From Savagea serpentis (GTDB lineage Bacteria > Bacillota > Bacilli > Bacillales_A > Planococcaceae), in assembly GCF_015351395.1 (NCBI RefSeq), contig NZ_JADKPV010000004.1, forward strand, positions 1 to 64,000: a stretch of DNA of 64,000 nucleotides, written 5' to 3'. Both the position numbers and the translations under genes were made by a program. Under the pieces are notes generated by a model. The model was given only the letters and a program-made list of their open reading frames with translations, was not told the DNA's origin and did not search any database. Positions 36,650 through 45,824 of the stretch are shown in pieces (within the stretch, counting starts at the first letter, position 1; each line of letters opens with the position of its first letter).

Positions 36650-36859
36650 TTATTTTTCTTCTTTGAGGCCATATTTTTTGTTGAAGCGGTCGACACGTCC
36701 GTCCGCTGCAGCAAATTTCTGACGTCCAGTGTAGAATGGGTGACATTCCGAACAAATCTCAACGCGAATGTCTTCTTTGACTGAACCAGTTTCGAATGTG
36801 TTACCACATGAACAAGTTACTTTCGCTGTTTTGTATTCTGGATGAATTCCTGCTTTCAT
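36650..36859 (-). CDS. rpmE: 50S ribosomal protein bL31 (zinc-binding form)
   Basis: 69 aa from ATG 36859 behind a GAGAGGAGAG tract; it begins M-K-A-G-I-H-P-E-Y. Cys16, Cys18, Cys36 and Cys39 form the zinc site, so this is the C+ type used in zinc-replete cells. It is transcribed on its own from a strong promoter with a leader of about 140 nt. Confidence 0.97.
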   Translation of the reverse strand: MKAGIHPEYKTAKVTCSCGNTFETGSVKEDIRVEICSECHPFYTGRQKFAAADGRVDRFNKKYGLKEEK

Positions 36860-37000
36860 CGGTCTCTCTCCTCTCGCCCTGAACCATCTGGAACAGAGTG
36901 TAAAATGTATTTGCGTAGATTTTGCCACGCAACAAAAGACTGATGCCTTACACGACCCGTATATGTCAGTCGCATATGCAAGATGGTAGTAAAACCATAC
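36860..37000 (-). ncRNA. Structured rpmE mRNA leader (possible L31 autoregulatory leader)
   Basis: About 140 nt from the predicted start site near 37000 to the rpmE ATG. Several local stems are visible on the minus strand: ATGGTTTT with CCAT, TTGCGT with ACGCAA, and ACTGA-type dyads. An L31 leader family in Firmicutes is known to mediate autoregulation. Whether this leader fits its consensus needs a covariance-model search. Confidence 0.45.
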
Positions 37001-37006
37001 TCGAAA

Positions 37007-37035
37007 ATTATAGCAAGGTTTTTTACTTTTGACAA
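37007..37035 (-). promoter_or_regulatory. Strong SigA promoter of rpmE
   Basis: Minus strand: -35 TTGTCA (37030-37035), 17-nt spacer, -10 TATAAT (37007-37012). Confidence 0.85.
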
Positions 37036-37061
37036 GTCCTTTGTTTTCAAATTGTTACCAG

Positions 37062-38345
37062 TTAGATGAGACCCTTTCCGTTACGCTGCGCTTTCATTTT
37101 TTCATTTAAATTCTCAAAAAATTCATCATTCGTTTTCGTCTGACGTAAAGCGCGTAAAAAGCGTTCGGTAAAGTCTGGTGTGTTGGAAAATGTTTTGCGA
37201 ATCGCCCATAGTTTATCGAGTTGATCTTTTTCGATTAGTAATTCTTCTTTTCTCGTTCCTGAGCGACGAATATCAAGCGCTGGGAAAATACGACGTTCCG
37301 CGAGTTGACGATCGAGATGCAATTCCATATTGCCTGTTCCTTTAAATTCTTCATAGATCACTTCATCCATGCGTGAACCCGTATCGACGAGTGCTGTCGC
37401 TAAAATTGTTAAGCTTCCGCCTTCTTCTAAGTTACGCGCCGCTCCGAAGAAACGTTTCGGGCGGTGGAAGGCTGCTGGGTCAATCCCTCCGGATAATGTA
37501 CGGCCACTCGGTGGAATGACTAAGTTATACGCGCGCGCAAGTCGAGTGATCGAGTCCATTAAAATGACGACGTCCCGTTTATGTTCGACGAGGCGCATCG
37601 CACGTTCTAAAACGAGCTCTGTCACTTTAACATGGTTTTCTGGCACTTCATCGAATGTTGAACTCACGACATCGGCATTGACCGAACGCTCGATATCCGT
37701 CACTTCTTCTGGACGCTCATCGATGAGTAAAACAATGAGTTCTGCTTCTGGATGATTCGTCGTAATCGCATTCGCAATTTCTTTAATGAGCATCGTCTTT
37801 CCAGCTTTTGGAGGCGCAACGATTAAACCACGCTGTCCAAATCCAACAGGTGAGACGAGATCCATAATGCGTGTTGATAAGCGAGTCGGTGTCGTTTCGA
37901 GTTTAATTTGACGATCGGGATAAAGAGGAGTGAGTGCTGGGAAGTGTACGCGTTCGCGTGCGGTTTCAGGGTTTTGACCATTGACGGCTTCGACTTGAAG
38001 CAAGCCGTAGTAGCGTTCGTTCTCTTTCGGTGGTCTTACTTTTCCAGATACTTTATCACCGTTGCGCAATTCAAAGCGTCGAATTTGAGAAGCTGAAATG
38101 TAAATGTCTTCAGAGCTAGAGGAGTAGTTGATCGGACGTAAAAAACCGTACCCTTCCGATTGAATAATTTCGAGAACCCCTTCCATGAAGAAATAGCCTT
38201 CTTGTTCTGCTCGTGATTTTAATATGGAGAAAATGAGCTCTTTTTTCGTCAGTTTTGCATAGTAAGACACTTTATACTTTTTTGCGAGTTCATACAGTTC
38301 TTTTAATGTCATCGCTTCAAGTGCGGCGATTGTTAATTGAGCCAT
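37062..38345 (-). CDS. rho: Transcription termination factor Rho
   Basis: 427 aa. N-terminal helical domain (1-48), CSD-like RNA-binding domain (about 50-125: G-Y-G-F-L-R-P), then a RecA-type ATPase with Walker A A-P-P-K-A-G-K-T near 177, [12 protein letters not shown], the Q-loop/R-loop region [12 protein letters not shown] and the K-G-T-G-N-M-E-L motif. It is a hexameric RNA helicase ending transcripts. Upstream, 102 nt away, is glpX, whose hairpin terminator precedes it. Confidence 0.97.
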   Translation of the reverse strand: MAQLTIAALEAMTLKELYELAKKYKVSYYAKLTKKELIFSILKSRAEQEGYFFMEGVLEIIQSEGYGFLRPINYSSSSEDIYISASQIRRFELRNGDKVSGKVRPPKENERYYGLLQVEAVNGQNPETARERVHFPALTPLYPDRQIKLETTPTRLSTRIMDLVSPVGFGQRGLIVAPPKAGKTMLIKEIANAITTNHPEAELIVLLIDERPEEVTDIERSVNADVVSSTFDEVPENHVKVTELVLERAMRLVEHKRDVVILMDSITRLARAYNLVIPPSGRTLSGGIDPAAFHRPKRFFGAARNLEEGGSLTILATALVDTGSRMDEVIYEEFKGTGNMELHLDRQLAERRIFPALDIRRSGTRKEELLIEKDQLDKLWAIRKTFSNTPDFTERFLRALRQTKTNDEFFENLNEKMKAQRNGKGLI

Positions 38346-38397
38346 TGATTGATCACACCTTTTCTATGTTATTTATGTATCGTTCTAAAATAGGGAA

Positions 38398-38424
38398 AGA
38401 CAAAGTCAGCTAAGGACTTTGTCT
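38398..38424 (-). terminator. Terminator of glpX
   Basis: Perfect 10-bp arms AGACAAAGTC / GACTTTGTCT with a 7-nt loop and a T-rich tail on the minus strand. Confidence 0.65.
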
Positions 38425-38447
38425 TCTCATATGTGTCATTATTACAA

Positions 38448-39416
38448 TTAGTTATCTTCTACAACGAGAAGTGGTTTTTTCTTCATGCTGTGGCGTCCTT
38501 CAACGAAACGAATCGTTCCTGATTTAGAACGCATGACGAGTGAGTGTGTTGAACTGAATCCACCTTTAAATTGAACACCGCGTAAAAGTTCGCCGTCTGT
38601 AACACCTGTCGCTGCGAAAATCGCATCGTCGCCTTTTACGAAGTCGTCCATCGTTAAAATTTTGTCGATGTCGAGTCCCATACGCTCACAACGTTCTTCT
38701 TCTGCTTTCGAAGATGGAGCGAGTTTACCAATGATTTCACCGCCGAGTGTTTTCATACCGACCGCTGCGAGCACGCCTTCTGGTGCGCCACCGTAACCGA
38801 ATAAAATATCGATTCCTGTGTTGTCGAATGCTGTATTGATCGCCGCTGCTACGTCGCCGTCTTGAATTAACTTAATGCGTGCTCCTGTTGCGCGAATCTC
38901 TTCAATGATCGCTTCGTGACGTGGACGGTTTAAAATTGTCGCTACGACGTCTTCAATATTTTTGTTTTTCGCTTTTGCTACGGCATGTAAGTTTTCTGTA
39001 ATCGATGCGTTAATGTCGATTTTGCCGACTGCTTCGGGTCCGACTGCGATTTTGTTCATGTACATATCCGGTGCGTGAAGCAAGTTTCCACGGTCTGCGA
39101 TTGCGATGACTGCGAGTGCGTTCCAGCCTCCACGCGCAACGATATTCGTTCCTTCGAGTGGGTCAACGGCAATATCGACTGCCGGTCCTGGTGATTGTCC
39201 TAATTCTTCCCCGATATAAAGCATCGGTGCTTCGTCCATTTCACCTTCACCAATAACGACGACTCCTTCCATCGGAATCGTATCAAATACGTGGCGCATT
39301 GCCGTAGTTGCTGCATCATCTGCTTCGTTCTTCAGTCCTCGTCCCATCCAGCGCGCTGCTGCTACCGCTGCTGCTTCTGTGACGCGTACAAGTTCCATTG
39401 ATAAACTTCTTTCCAT
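38448..39416 (-). CDS. glpX: Class II fructose-1,6-bisphosphatase GlpX
   Basis: 322 aa. ATG 39416 has GGGAGG 10 nt upstream. Motifs are [11 protein letters not shown] near 55, the D-P-L-E-G-T metal/phosphate site near 86, and G-Y-G-G-A-P-E-G-V near 190. It hydrolyses fructose-1,6-bisphosphate in gluconeogenesis. The gene has its own extended -10 promoter just upstream, separate from murAB. Confidence 0.96.
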   Translation of the reverse strand: MERSLSMELVRVTEAAAVAAARWMGRGLKNEADDAATTAMRHVFDTIPMEGVVVIGEGEMDEAPMLYIGEELGQSPGPAVDIAVDPLEGTNIVARGGWNALAVIAIADRGNLLHAPDMYMNKIAVGPEAVGKIDINASITENLHAVAKAKNKNIEDVVATILNRPRHEAIIEEIRATGARIKLIQDGDVAAAINTAFDNTGIDILFGYGGAPEGVLAAVGMKTLGGEIIGKLAPSSKAEEERCERMGLDIDKILTMDDFVKGDDAIFAATGVTDGELLRGVQFKGGFSSTHSLVMRSKSGTIRFVEGRHSMKKKPLLVVEDN

Positions 39417-39463
39417 TGAATGTTTGCCTCCCGTTTCACGGTCTTAATTTTTCAGTTCTATTT

Positions 39464-39472
39464 ATTATACCA
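39464..39472 (-). promoter_or_regulatory. Extended -10 promoter of glpX
   Basis: Minus strand TG-G-TATAAT, with no good -35, about 45 nt upstream of the glpX start. Confidence 0.55.
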
Positions 39473-39499
39473 TAGTCTTCCATCATTCCGCATGTACTT

Positions 39500-40765
39500 C
39501 TAGTTCTTTTTTTCGCGACGAATGTCCGCTCCGAGCGCATTCAATTTATCAATCAAGTCGCTATAGCCACGCTCGATATGATAAATGTCTTCCACTGTCG
39601 TCGTCCCTTTCGCTAATAAACCAGCTAAGACGAGCGCCGCTCCTGCTCGTAAATCCGATGCGCGAACAATCGTCCCGTCTAAACGAGCAGGACCGTTAAT
39701 GATGGCTGAGTTGCCTTCAATCTTACCTTTTGCATTCATTCGCTTTAATTCGTCAATTTGTTTAAAGCGCGCTGGATAAATCGTTTCCGTGACGACCGAC
39801 GATCCTTCCGCTTGCGTTAACAATACGCTAAATGGCTGTTGTAAATCGGTCGGAAATCCTGGATAGACGAGCGTTTTTAAATTGACCGCTTGAAGCGGTT
39901 GTTTGCGTTCTGGAATGTAAATTTGCTCTTCTCGCTCGATTACTTCTACGCCGAGTTCACGCAATTTTGCTGTTAAAGCTTCCATATGGAGCGGGATGAC
40001 ATTATCGATCGTCACGCCTTGTCCTAGTGCAGCGGCCATAATCATATAAGTTCCTGCTTCGATGCGATCTGGAATGATCGTGTGGCGCGTACCTGTCAAT
40101 TGATCTACGCCATTGATGCGGATGACATTCGTTCCCGCACCTTTAATATCAGCCCCCATATTCGATAATAATGTCGCGACATCGATAATCTCGGGTTCTT
40201 TTGCGGCATTCTCGATAATCGTCTGTCCTTTTGCACGAACAGCGGCCAACATAATATTGATTGTTGCACCGACGCTCGCCACATCCAAATAAATCTTCGC
40301 ACCGATCAATTCATCCGCCCGCAAATAGATCGAGCCATGTTCGTTCGTCACTTTCGCACCGAGCGCTTCAAATCCTTTAATATGTTGATCAATCGGACGT
40401 GGCCCTAACGGACAACCTCCTGGTAAACCGATCACCGCTCGCTTAAAGCGTCCGAGCATTGCGCCCATTAAATAGTACGAGGCGCGCATTTTTTTAATAT
40501 CTCCATTTGGTAAGGCCATCTCTTCCACTTCAGAAGGGTCAATCGTCATCACACCCTCTTCGAATGTCGAAGGGGCGCCGATTTGCTCCAATAAACGTTG
40601 TAATGTGTGCACATCTGATATTTCAGGTAAACCGTCAATCGTCACAGGAGAATCCGCGAGCAGGGCTGCTGGGATGAGTGCGACCGCACTATTTTTAGCT
40701 CCGCTCACTTTAATCGTTCCTGATAATGGACGTCCCCCTGTAATGTTATATACGTACTCGCTCAT
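39500..40765 (-). CDS. murAB: UDP-N-acetylglucosamine 1-carboxyvinyltransferase 2 (MurAB/MurZ)
   Basis: 421 aa. EPSP-synthase fold with the K-N-S-A motif at 24-27 and the catalytic Cys118 in the loop [10 protein letters not shown]; Cys rather than Asp predicts fosfomycin sensitivity. It performs the first committed step of peptidoglycan synthesis. Its neighbourhood (tal upstream, glpX/rho downstream) is that of the second Firmicute MurA paralogue. Its ATG follows the tal stop codon with no gap, implying translational coupling. Confidence 0.96.
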   Translation of the reverse strand: MSEYVYNITGGRPLSGTIKVSGAKNSAVALIPAALLADSPVTIDGLPEISDVHTLQRLLEQIGAPSTFEEGVMTIDPSEVEEMALPNGDIKKMRASYYLMGAMLGRFKRAVIGLPGGCPLGPRPIDQHIKGFEALGAKVTNEHGSIYLRADELIGAKIYLDVASVGATINIMLAAVRAKGQTIIENAAKEPEIIDVATLLSNMGADIKGAGTNVIRINGVDQLTGTRHTIIPDRIEAGTYMIMAAALGQGVTIDNVIPLHMEALTAKLRELGVEVIEREEQIYIPERKQPLQAVNLKTLVYPGFPTDLQQPFSVLLTQAEGSSVVTETIYPARFKQIDELKRMNAKGKIEGNSAIINGPARLDGTIVRASDLRAGAALVLAGLLAKGTTTVEDIYHIERGYSDLIDKLNALGADIRREKKN

Positions 40766-41410
40766 TTAAAATGTACGACCTTCCCAGTCTTTGACGAACT
40801 GTTCAATTCCCGCTGTCGTTAAAGGATGGTTGAACAATTGTTGAATGACATTGTAAGGCGTTGTCGCGATGTGTGCACCTGCTAAAGCTGCTTGTGTGAA
40901 ATGTTGTGGATGACGAATCGACGCTGCAATAATTTGTGTGTCGATGTCATGAATCGCAAAGATTGTCGCAATTTCTTCGATTAATTCCACCCCGTTTTGA
41001 CCGATGTCATCGAGTCGACCGATAAATGGTGACACGTATGTCGCTCCTGCACGTGCTGCGAGTAGTGCTTGATTTGCGCTAAAAATGAGCGTGACATTCG
41101 TCTTAATACCTTCTTTCGTCAATGTCGAACAAGCTTCCATCCCTGCTGGTGTCATCGGCAATTTCACCGTAATATTCGGTGCGAGCGCTGCGAGTTCACG
41201 CCCTTCTTCAATCATTCCTTTTGCGTCAAGTGCAATCACTTCACCGCTCACTGATTCAAAGCCGAGTGCTGCAATTTCTTTTAAACGATCATGGAATGAA
41301 ACATTTTCTTTCGCTACGAGTGACGGATTTGTCGTAACCCCTGCAATAATTCCTAATTGATGTGCTTCTTGAATGTGTTGTAAGTTTGCTGTATCGATAA
41401 AAATACGCAT
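40766..41410 (-). CDS. tal: Transaldolase (fructose-6-phosphate aldolase-like family, YwjH)
   Basis: 214 aa, the short form. It opens M-R-I-F-I-D-T-A-N and has the T-T-N-P-S-L motif, the Schiff-base Lys in I-T-V-K-L-P-M-T near 84, and [11 protein letters not shown]. It transfers the dihydroxyacetone unit between sugar phosphates of the pentose-phosphate pathway. It is directly joined to murAB and follows fbaA after a hairpin. Confidence 0.95.
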   Translation of the reverse strand: MRIFIDTANLQHIQEAHQLGIIAGVTTNPSLVAKENVSFHDRLKEIAALGFESVSGEVIALDAKGMIEEGRELAALAPNITVKLPMTPAGMEACSTLTKEGIKTNVTLIFSANQALLAARAGATYVSPFIGRLDDIGQNGVELIEEIATIFAIHDIDTQIIAASIRHPQHFTQAALAGAHIATTPYNVIQQLFNHPLTTAGIEQFVKDWEGRTF

Positions 41411-41448
41411 ATACGCTTCCTCCTTCTGAAATGGAAAAGAAGGAGACT

Positions 41449-41482
41449 CGCAAGAAATAAATTCCTTGCGCCTCTCCTCTTA
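41449..41482 (-). terminator. Intercistronic hairpin/terminator between fbaA and tal
   Basis: CGCAAG / CTTGCG core with flanking GGAG / CTCC pairs. The T-tract is interrupted, so it may be a partial terminator or mRNA-processing stem that lowers tal/murAB relative to fbaA. Confidence 0.5.
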
Positions 41483-41490
41483 CTTTTGAC

Positions 41491-42348
41491 TTATGCTTTT
41501 TGTGAACTACCAAATTCGCGCATTTTACCGATTACCGTTTGTTTAATCGTTTCGCGCATTGGGCCTAAATATTTACGTGGGTCATACACTTCTGCATCAT
41601 TCGCAAGAACTTCACGCACTGTTTTCGTTCCTTCAATTTGGTTTTCTGTGTTGACGTTAATTTTTGCCGTTCCGAGTGAGATTGACCGTTGGATATCTTT
41701 CAATGGGATTCCTGTTCCACCGTGTAAAACGAGTGGTAAATCCGATTGTGATGAAATCTCTTCCATCTCTTTGAATCCTAAGTTTGGTTCACCTTTATAT
41801 GGTCCGTGAACGGATCCAAGTGCTGGCGCTAAGCAATCGATGCCTGTGCGCTCTACAAGTTCTTTACACTCTGCAGGGTCTGCGTAGATGACGCCATCTG
41901 CGATAATGTCGTCTTCTTGTCCACCGACAACGCCGAGTTCTGCTTCGACTGACACACCTTTTGCATGCGCATAGTCGACGACTTCTTTCGTAATGCGAAC
42001 ATTCTCTTCGAACGGTTGGCTTGAAGCGTCAATCATGACAGATGTGAAACCTGCTTCAATCGCTTCTTTACATTTTTCAAAGCTTGAACCGTGGTCAAGG
42101 TGAATGGCAACGGGAACTGTAATGTTTAAGTCTTCCATCAATCCTTCTACCATGTTTACGACTGTTTTGAAACCGCTCATGTAGCGCGCAGCCCCTTCAG
42201 AAACCCCTAAAATTACCGGTGATTTCTCTTCTTCTGCCGCTTGTAAAATCGCTTGTGTATATTCTAAGTTGTTTAAGTTAAATTGGCCGATTGCATAGCC
42301 TTCTTTTTTCGCTTTAATCATCATATCTTTCATAGATTCAAGTGCCAT
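41491..42348 (-). CDS. fbaA: Class II fructose-1,6-bisphosphate aldolase
   Basis: 285 aa from ATG 42348, with GAGGAGG 9 nt upstream. Zinc ligands are visible in H-L-D-H-G-S, the V-H-G-P-Y-K-G loop and L-H-G-G-T-G. It is the glycolytic aldolase. It is divergent from ywjG across 150 nt and followed by tal and murAB. Confidence 0.97.
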   Translation of the reverse strand: MALESMKDMMIKAKKEGYAIGQFNLNNLEYTQAILQAAEEEKSPVILGVSEGAARYMSGFKTVVNMVEGLMEDLNITVPVAIHLDHGSSFEKCKEAIEAGFTSVMIDASSQPFEENVRITKEVVDYAHAKGVSVEAELGVVGGQEDDIIADGVIYADPAECKELVERTGIDCLAPALGSVHGPYKGEPNLGFKEMEEISSQSDLPLVLHGGTGIPLKDIQRSISLGTAKINVNTENQIEGTKTVREVLANDAEVYDPRKYLGPMRETIKQTVIGKMREFGSSQKA

Positions 42349-42498
42349 TTTTAAATTCCTCCTCAAAGTTTGTTTGTCAACTTTTCAGTTCAGCATTTCG
42401 TTCTTATCATATCAAATATGCGGTGTTTTGACTACTCGTACATGTTTTCATTTTCTTTTAGAGCGCTTTTGACTACAATGGCTAAAGAGGTGACTACA

Positions 42499-43017
42499 AT
42501 GAAAATGTTAACGACACAATTGTCCGGACTTTTAACACGTCTTGCGGAACGTGAACAATTTGCGATTGAAGAGACAGCTCGCTTACTCGCACAAGCGCTC
42601 GCGAGCGAGGGTCGCATCATCTTTTACGGAGTGGAGGAGCTCGCTGCCGTGACAATGCGGGCACAGCTGGGAGACGAAGCGCTGCCGTCTGTGATTCCGT
42701 ACGAAACTGGCATGAACTTTCATCATACAGATCGCGTCTTAATAATGGGTAAGCGCGAGCATCCTGAAGAAGCACTCCAACTTGCCAAGCAATTGCACGA
42801 TGCATTCATTCCTTTCGCTGTAATTGCAAGCGCCAAAGAAGAGGACGATGCACTCGCTCCATTTGCGTATACATATGTCTCGACAGCAATTACGCGCGGG
42901 CTTTTGCCGACGGAAACAGGAGATCGTACCGTCTATGTCGATTTAATTGCAACGCTCTTCATCTTTGAAGCGATGAAACAAATGATGGATGAAATGATTC
43001 TCGATTTTGAAGATTGA
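42499..43017 (+). CDS. ywjG: DUF2529 family protein (YwjG)
   Basis: 172 aa from ATG 42499 (AGAGGTG 7 nt upstream; earlier in-frame starts have no ribosome site). A soluble alpha/beta protein with an N-terminal helical segment (E-R-E-Q-F-A-I-E-E-T-A-R-L-L-A-Q-A-L), then I-I-F-Y-G and V-L-I-M-G-K strands recalling a SIS/phosphosugar-binding-like fold. It is always near fbaA in Bacillales. Biochemical role unknown. The 11-mer TGACTACAATG occurs twice just before the start. Confidence 0.8.
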   Translation: MKMLTTQLSGLLTRLAEREQFAIEETARLLAQALASEGRIIFYGVEELAAVTMRAQLGDEALPSVIPYETGMNFHHTDRVLIMGKREHPEEALQLAKQLHDAFIPFAVIASAKEEDDALAPFAYTYVSTAITRGLLPTETGDRTVYVDLIATLFIFEAMKQMMDEMILDFED

Positions 43018-43096
43018 CTATCGCTATCGCTTATCTCCAGTTTATCTCTTTCTAAAAACGGGAAAATAGCACTAAATGCAGGGGACGATTTTTTCG

Positions 43097-43102
43097 TATA
43101 AT
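43097..43102 (+). promoter_or_regulatory. -10 element before the 53-aa membrane protein gene
   Basis: Perfect TATAAT; no convincing -35 at 16-18 nt. Confidence 0.45.
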
Positions 43103-43125
43103 AGAAAGACAAAGGGGTGTCAGCA

Positions 43126-43287
43126 ATGAAATGGTTGTTCCATGTAGGTAGTATGATATTCTTTTTAGTATTGGTTTATTTCCTTTATAATCGTGGGCTA
43201 GGTGTAATTCCATTCTCTTTAGCTGCACTCTATTTTGGGGTTATAAGCATTTCGGAATATCGCCGAATGAAAAAAGAGAAAAGATAG
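43126..43287 (+). CDS. 53-aa small membrane protein
   Basis: Begins at ATG 43126 with AAAGGGGTG 7 nt upstream and ends TAG at 43287. Two hydrophobic segments (about 4-22 and 26-44, the first F-H-V-G-S-M-I-F-F-L-V-L-V-Y-F) are followed by a very basic tail (Y-R-R-M-K-K-E-K-R), so the C-terminus should be cytosolic. A perfect TATAAT lies 24 nt before the start codon. I do not recognise a family. It lies between ywjG and rpoE, where nothing is usually annotated. Confidence 0.7.
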   Translation: MKWLFHVGSMIFFLVLVYFLYNRGLGVIPFSLAALYFGVISISEYRRMKKEKR

Positions 43288-43400
43288 TAGCATATGAGGC
43301 AATTTTTTGTATATAATGTAAGTTGCGCTTCTAACGGAAGGCGCCTCGCATATACGAAATAGATGCGAACTTGTTTGAATGAGAAAGGACGTGCACGTAT

Positions 43401-43964
43401 ATGATAGATATTACGAACATGACAAAAAAACAACTTAAAGAAGAATCATTAATCGATTTAGCTTATGTTCTTTTAACGAGCAATAAAAAACCTGAGACAG
43501 TGCAAGATTTATTTGATGACATTCGTCGACTAACAGGATTTACGATTAAAGAGATGGATCAAAAGAAACTTCAATTTTACACGGATATGAATATTGACGG
43601 TCGCTTCTTAGCATTGAGCGAGGGTTTATGGGGACTTCGCGAATGGTATCCAGTCGACCAAATTGCGGAAGAAACAGCTCCAGTCGTTAAAGTACGTAAG
43701 AAAAAGAAAAAAGCATATGAAGAAGATGAATTGTTAGACGAAGAAGTATTCGAAGAAGATTATGAAGAATTAGGCGAAGAAGACCTCGAAGATGATGAGG
43801 ATGAGGACGAGGAGGATGAAGTATTCATCGAACCTGAAGCCGACCTTGACGAAGACGATTTAATTGAAGAAGAAGAGGAAGAAGGCCTTGAATTGATCGA
43901 TGAAGACCTCGAACTCGATGAAGATGATGAGGACGAAGATGAGGATGAAGAAGAAGTTTTATAA
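43401..43964 (+). CDS. rpoE: RNA polymerase delta subunit
   Basis: 187 aa. A folded N-terminal HARE-HTH domain (about 1-92: S-L-I-D-L-A-Y-V-L-L, G-L-W-G-L-R-E-W-Y-P) is followed by a short K-rich patch (K-K-K-K-K) and an intrinsically disordered Asp/Glu tail to the end, the classic delta build. Delta speeds RNA polymerase recycling and tunes initiating-NTP sensitivity. Its position directly before pyrG is the conserved Bacillales arrangement, and pyrG is itself controlled by NTP-dependent transcription start. Confidence 0.97.
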   Translation: MIDITNMTKKQLKEESLIDLAYVLLTSNKKPETVQDLFDDIRRLTGFTIKEMDQKKLQFYTDMNIDGRFLALSEGLWGLREWYPVDQIAEETAPVVKVRKKKKKAYEEDELLDEEVFEEDYEELGEEDLEDDEDEDEEDEVFIEPEADLDEDDLIEEEEEEGLELIDEDLELDEDDEDEDEDEEEVL

Positions 43965-43980
43965 TTTTTTTGGAGAAAAC

Positions 43981-44016
43981 TTGACTTCAAGTCGTAGACG
44001 ATTTAAGATTTTATTG
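43981..44016 (+). promoter_or_regulatory. pyrG promoter with GGGCTC start site
   Basis: TTGACT (43981-43986), 17-nt spacer, TAAGAT (44004-44009), then six bases to G44016, the first base of GGGCTCC. A GGGCUC initial transcribed sequence is what allows repetitive G addition in B. subtilis pyrG when CTP is scarce. Confidence 0.9.
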
Positions 44017-44057
44017 GGCTCCTTAAAATAAGGAAACTTACTGAAGTATGTTTAAAT

Positions 44058-44099
44058 GCGCTCCTATCTTGTATGAATACAAGTGTAGGGCGCTTTTTT
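44058..44099 (+). promoter_or_regulatory. pyrG: pyrG leader attenuator (CTP-sensed terminator)
   Basis: Stem from GCGCTCCTATCTTGTAT (44058-44074) with 44077-44093, then T6. The 5' arm contains the pyrimidine-rich CTCCT segment. In B. subtilis, low CTP causes extra G residues at the transcript's 5' end that pair with this arm and prevent termination. All needed parts (GGGC start, C/U-rich arm, terminator) are present. Confidence 0.88.
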
Positions 44100-44145
44100 C
44101 TTTTACTTGGAACAATAGGCAAATTAATGAATGGAGGAACAATTG

Positions 44146-45738
44146 ATGACAAAATATATTTTCGTCACAGGTGGAGTTGTCTCATCACTAGGGAAAGGAA
44201 TTAACGCGGCATCGCTCGGGAGATTGTTAAAAAATCGCGGGTTAAGCGTCACAATTCAAAAATTTGATCCGTATATCAATATCGACCCAGGTACGATGAG
44301 TCCATACCAACATGGAGAAGTATTCGTGACGAAAGACGGCGCTGAAGCAGATCTTGACTTAGGCCATTACGAACGCTTTATCGACATCGATTTAAACAAA
44401 TATTCAAACGTTACGATGGGTAAAGTGTACTCACGTGTTTTATCAAAAGAGCGTAGCGGTGCATACAATGGAGCGACAGTCCAAGTCATCCCACATGTGA
44501 CAAATGAGATTAAAGAACTCATTCAACGTGCGGGAAAAGAGATGAATGCGGACGTCGTCATTACAGAAATCGGTGGTAGCGTCGGAGATATCGAGTCTCT
44601 TCCATACTTAGAAGCTTTGCGCCAAATGAAAACAGACCTCGGCAATCAAGATGTTATGTACATCCATAATACACTCGTTCCGTATTTAAGTGCAGCGGGT
44701 GAAATGAAAACGAAGCCGACACAACATAGCGTAAAAGAATTGCGCTCACTCGGTATTCAGCCAAACATGATTGTGACTCGTAGTGAGTATGCAATGCCAC
44801 AAGATATGAAAGATAAAATTGCACTCTTCTGCAACATCCGACCGAGTGAAGTGATCGAAGCGCTCGATGCGGAAACATTGTACGAAGTACCGCTCCGTCT
44901 TCACGAACAACAGATGGATCAAATCGTCGTCGACTTCCTCGGATTAGAATCACACGAACCTGATTTAACAGAAATCAAAGACCTCGTCGAACTCGTCAAA
45001 TCACTCGACAAAAAAGTGACAATTGGGCTCGTTGGCAAATATGTGGAATTACAAGATGCGTACATTTCTGTCGTCGAAGCATTCAGCCATGCAGGATACG
45101 CATTCGGCGCAGAAGTCGAAGTGAAATGGATCGACTCGAGCGAAGTGACGAAGGACAATGTCGCACACTTCTTACATGACGTCGATGGTGTCGTCATTCC
45201 TGGTGGCTTCGGTAGTCGTGCCATTGATGGGATGATCGAAGCCGCACGCTTCGCACGTGAACAGCGCCTTCCTTTACTCGGAATCGGTCTCGGCTTACAA
45301 ATTGCAGCTGTTGAAATTGCGCGCAATATTGCGGGCTTACATGATGCACATTCACTCGAATTCGACAAAGAAACGAAACATCCAATCGTTCATGTCGTAC
45401 CGAATTACGATAGTGCAATCGGTAGTGAATTGCGTTTAGGTGCGATTCCATTCAATATCGAACCGAATACGAAAACAGCAGCAGCATACAACACGACAGA
45501 GGCGAGCGAACGTCACCGCCATCGTTACGAAGTGAACCCTGCATACGAAGCGCAGTTAAAAGAGGCAGGTTTCATCGTGACGGGACGCACAGAGGATGGC
45601 AATATTGAAATTATGGAATTCGAAGATCACCCATTCTTCATCGCCACACAATTCCATCCAGAATTTGTTTCACGTCCGACACGTCCACAACCGTTAATTC
45701 GCAATTTCATTGAAGCATCATTAAAGAATGAGCGATAA
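44146..45738 (+). CDS. pyrG: CTP synthase with Gly in place of the glutaminase nucleophile
   Basis: 530 aa from ATG 44146 (GGAGGAAC upstream). The N-terminal synthetase domain is intact: [28 protein letters not shown] and K-T-K-P-T-Q-H-S-V. The C-terminal class I glutamine amidotransferase keeps P-G-G-F-G, R-H-R-H-R-Y-E and His504/Glu506 (F-H-P-E-F), but the nucleophile elbow reads G-I-G-L-G-L-Q instead of G-I-C-L-G-M-Q, so residue 381 is Gly (codon GGT, one base from TGT). The nearby G-G-T-M-R-L-G is G-S-E-L-R-L-G. UTP amination would then need free ammonia. Either a real loss of glutaminase activity or a sequence error. Confidence 0.93.
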   Translation: MTKYIFVTGGVVSSLGKGINAASLGRLLKNRGLSVTIQKFDPYINIDPGTMSPYQHGEVFVTKDGAEADLDLGHYERFIDIDLNKYSNVTMGKVYSRVLSKERSGAYNGATVQVIPHVTNEIKELIQRAGKEMNADVVITEIGGSVGDIESLPYLEALRQMKTDLGNQDVMYIHNTLVPYLSAAGEMKTKPTQHSVKELRSLGIQPNMIVTRSEYAMPQDMKDKIALFCNIRPSEVIEALDAETLYEVPLRLHEQQMDQIVVDFLGLESHEPDLTEIKDLVELVKSLDKKVTIGLVGKYVELQDAYISVVEAFSHAGYAFGAEVEVKWIDSSEVTKDNVAHFLHDVDGVVIPGGFGSRAIDGMIEAARFAREQRLPLLGIGLGLQIAAVEIARNIAGLHDAHSLEFDKETKHPIVHVVPNYDSAIGSELRLGAIPFNIEPNTKTAAAYNTTEASERHRHRYEVNPAYEAQLKEAGFIVTGRTEDGNIEIMEFEDHPFFIATQFHPEFVSRPTRPQPLIRNFIEASLKNER

Positions 45739-45744
45739 TATTTC

Positions 45745-45778
45745 AACTTCCCTATTCAAGCGATAGGGAAGTTTTTTT
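45745..45778 (+). terminator. Terminator of pyrG
   Basis: AACTTCCCTAT / ATAGGGAAGTT, 7-nt loop, then T run. Confidence 0.9.
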
Positions 45779-45782
45779 GTCC

Positions 45783-45816
45783 AAAAAAACACTCATCTCC
45801 CGTACGGAAATGAGTG
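45783..45816 (-). terminator. Terminator of the fadF-thiolase-acdA operon
   Basis: CACTCAT / ATGAGTG hairpin with T7 on the minus strand, directly after the acdA stop. Confidence 0.8.
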
Positions 45817-45824
45817 CTTCATTT

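Noticed and set aside
43760-43990. Ser-repeat frame opposite rpoE
   Set aside because: It is the complement of the GAT/GAA/GAG-rich acidic tail of delta; no start signals.
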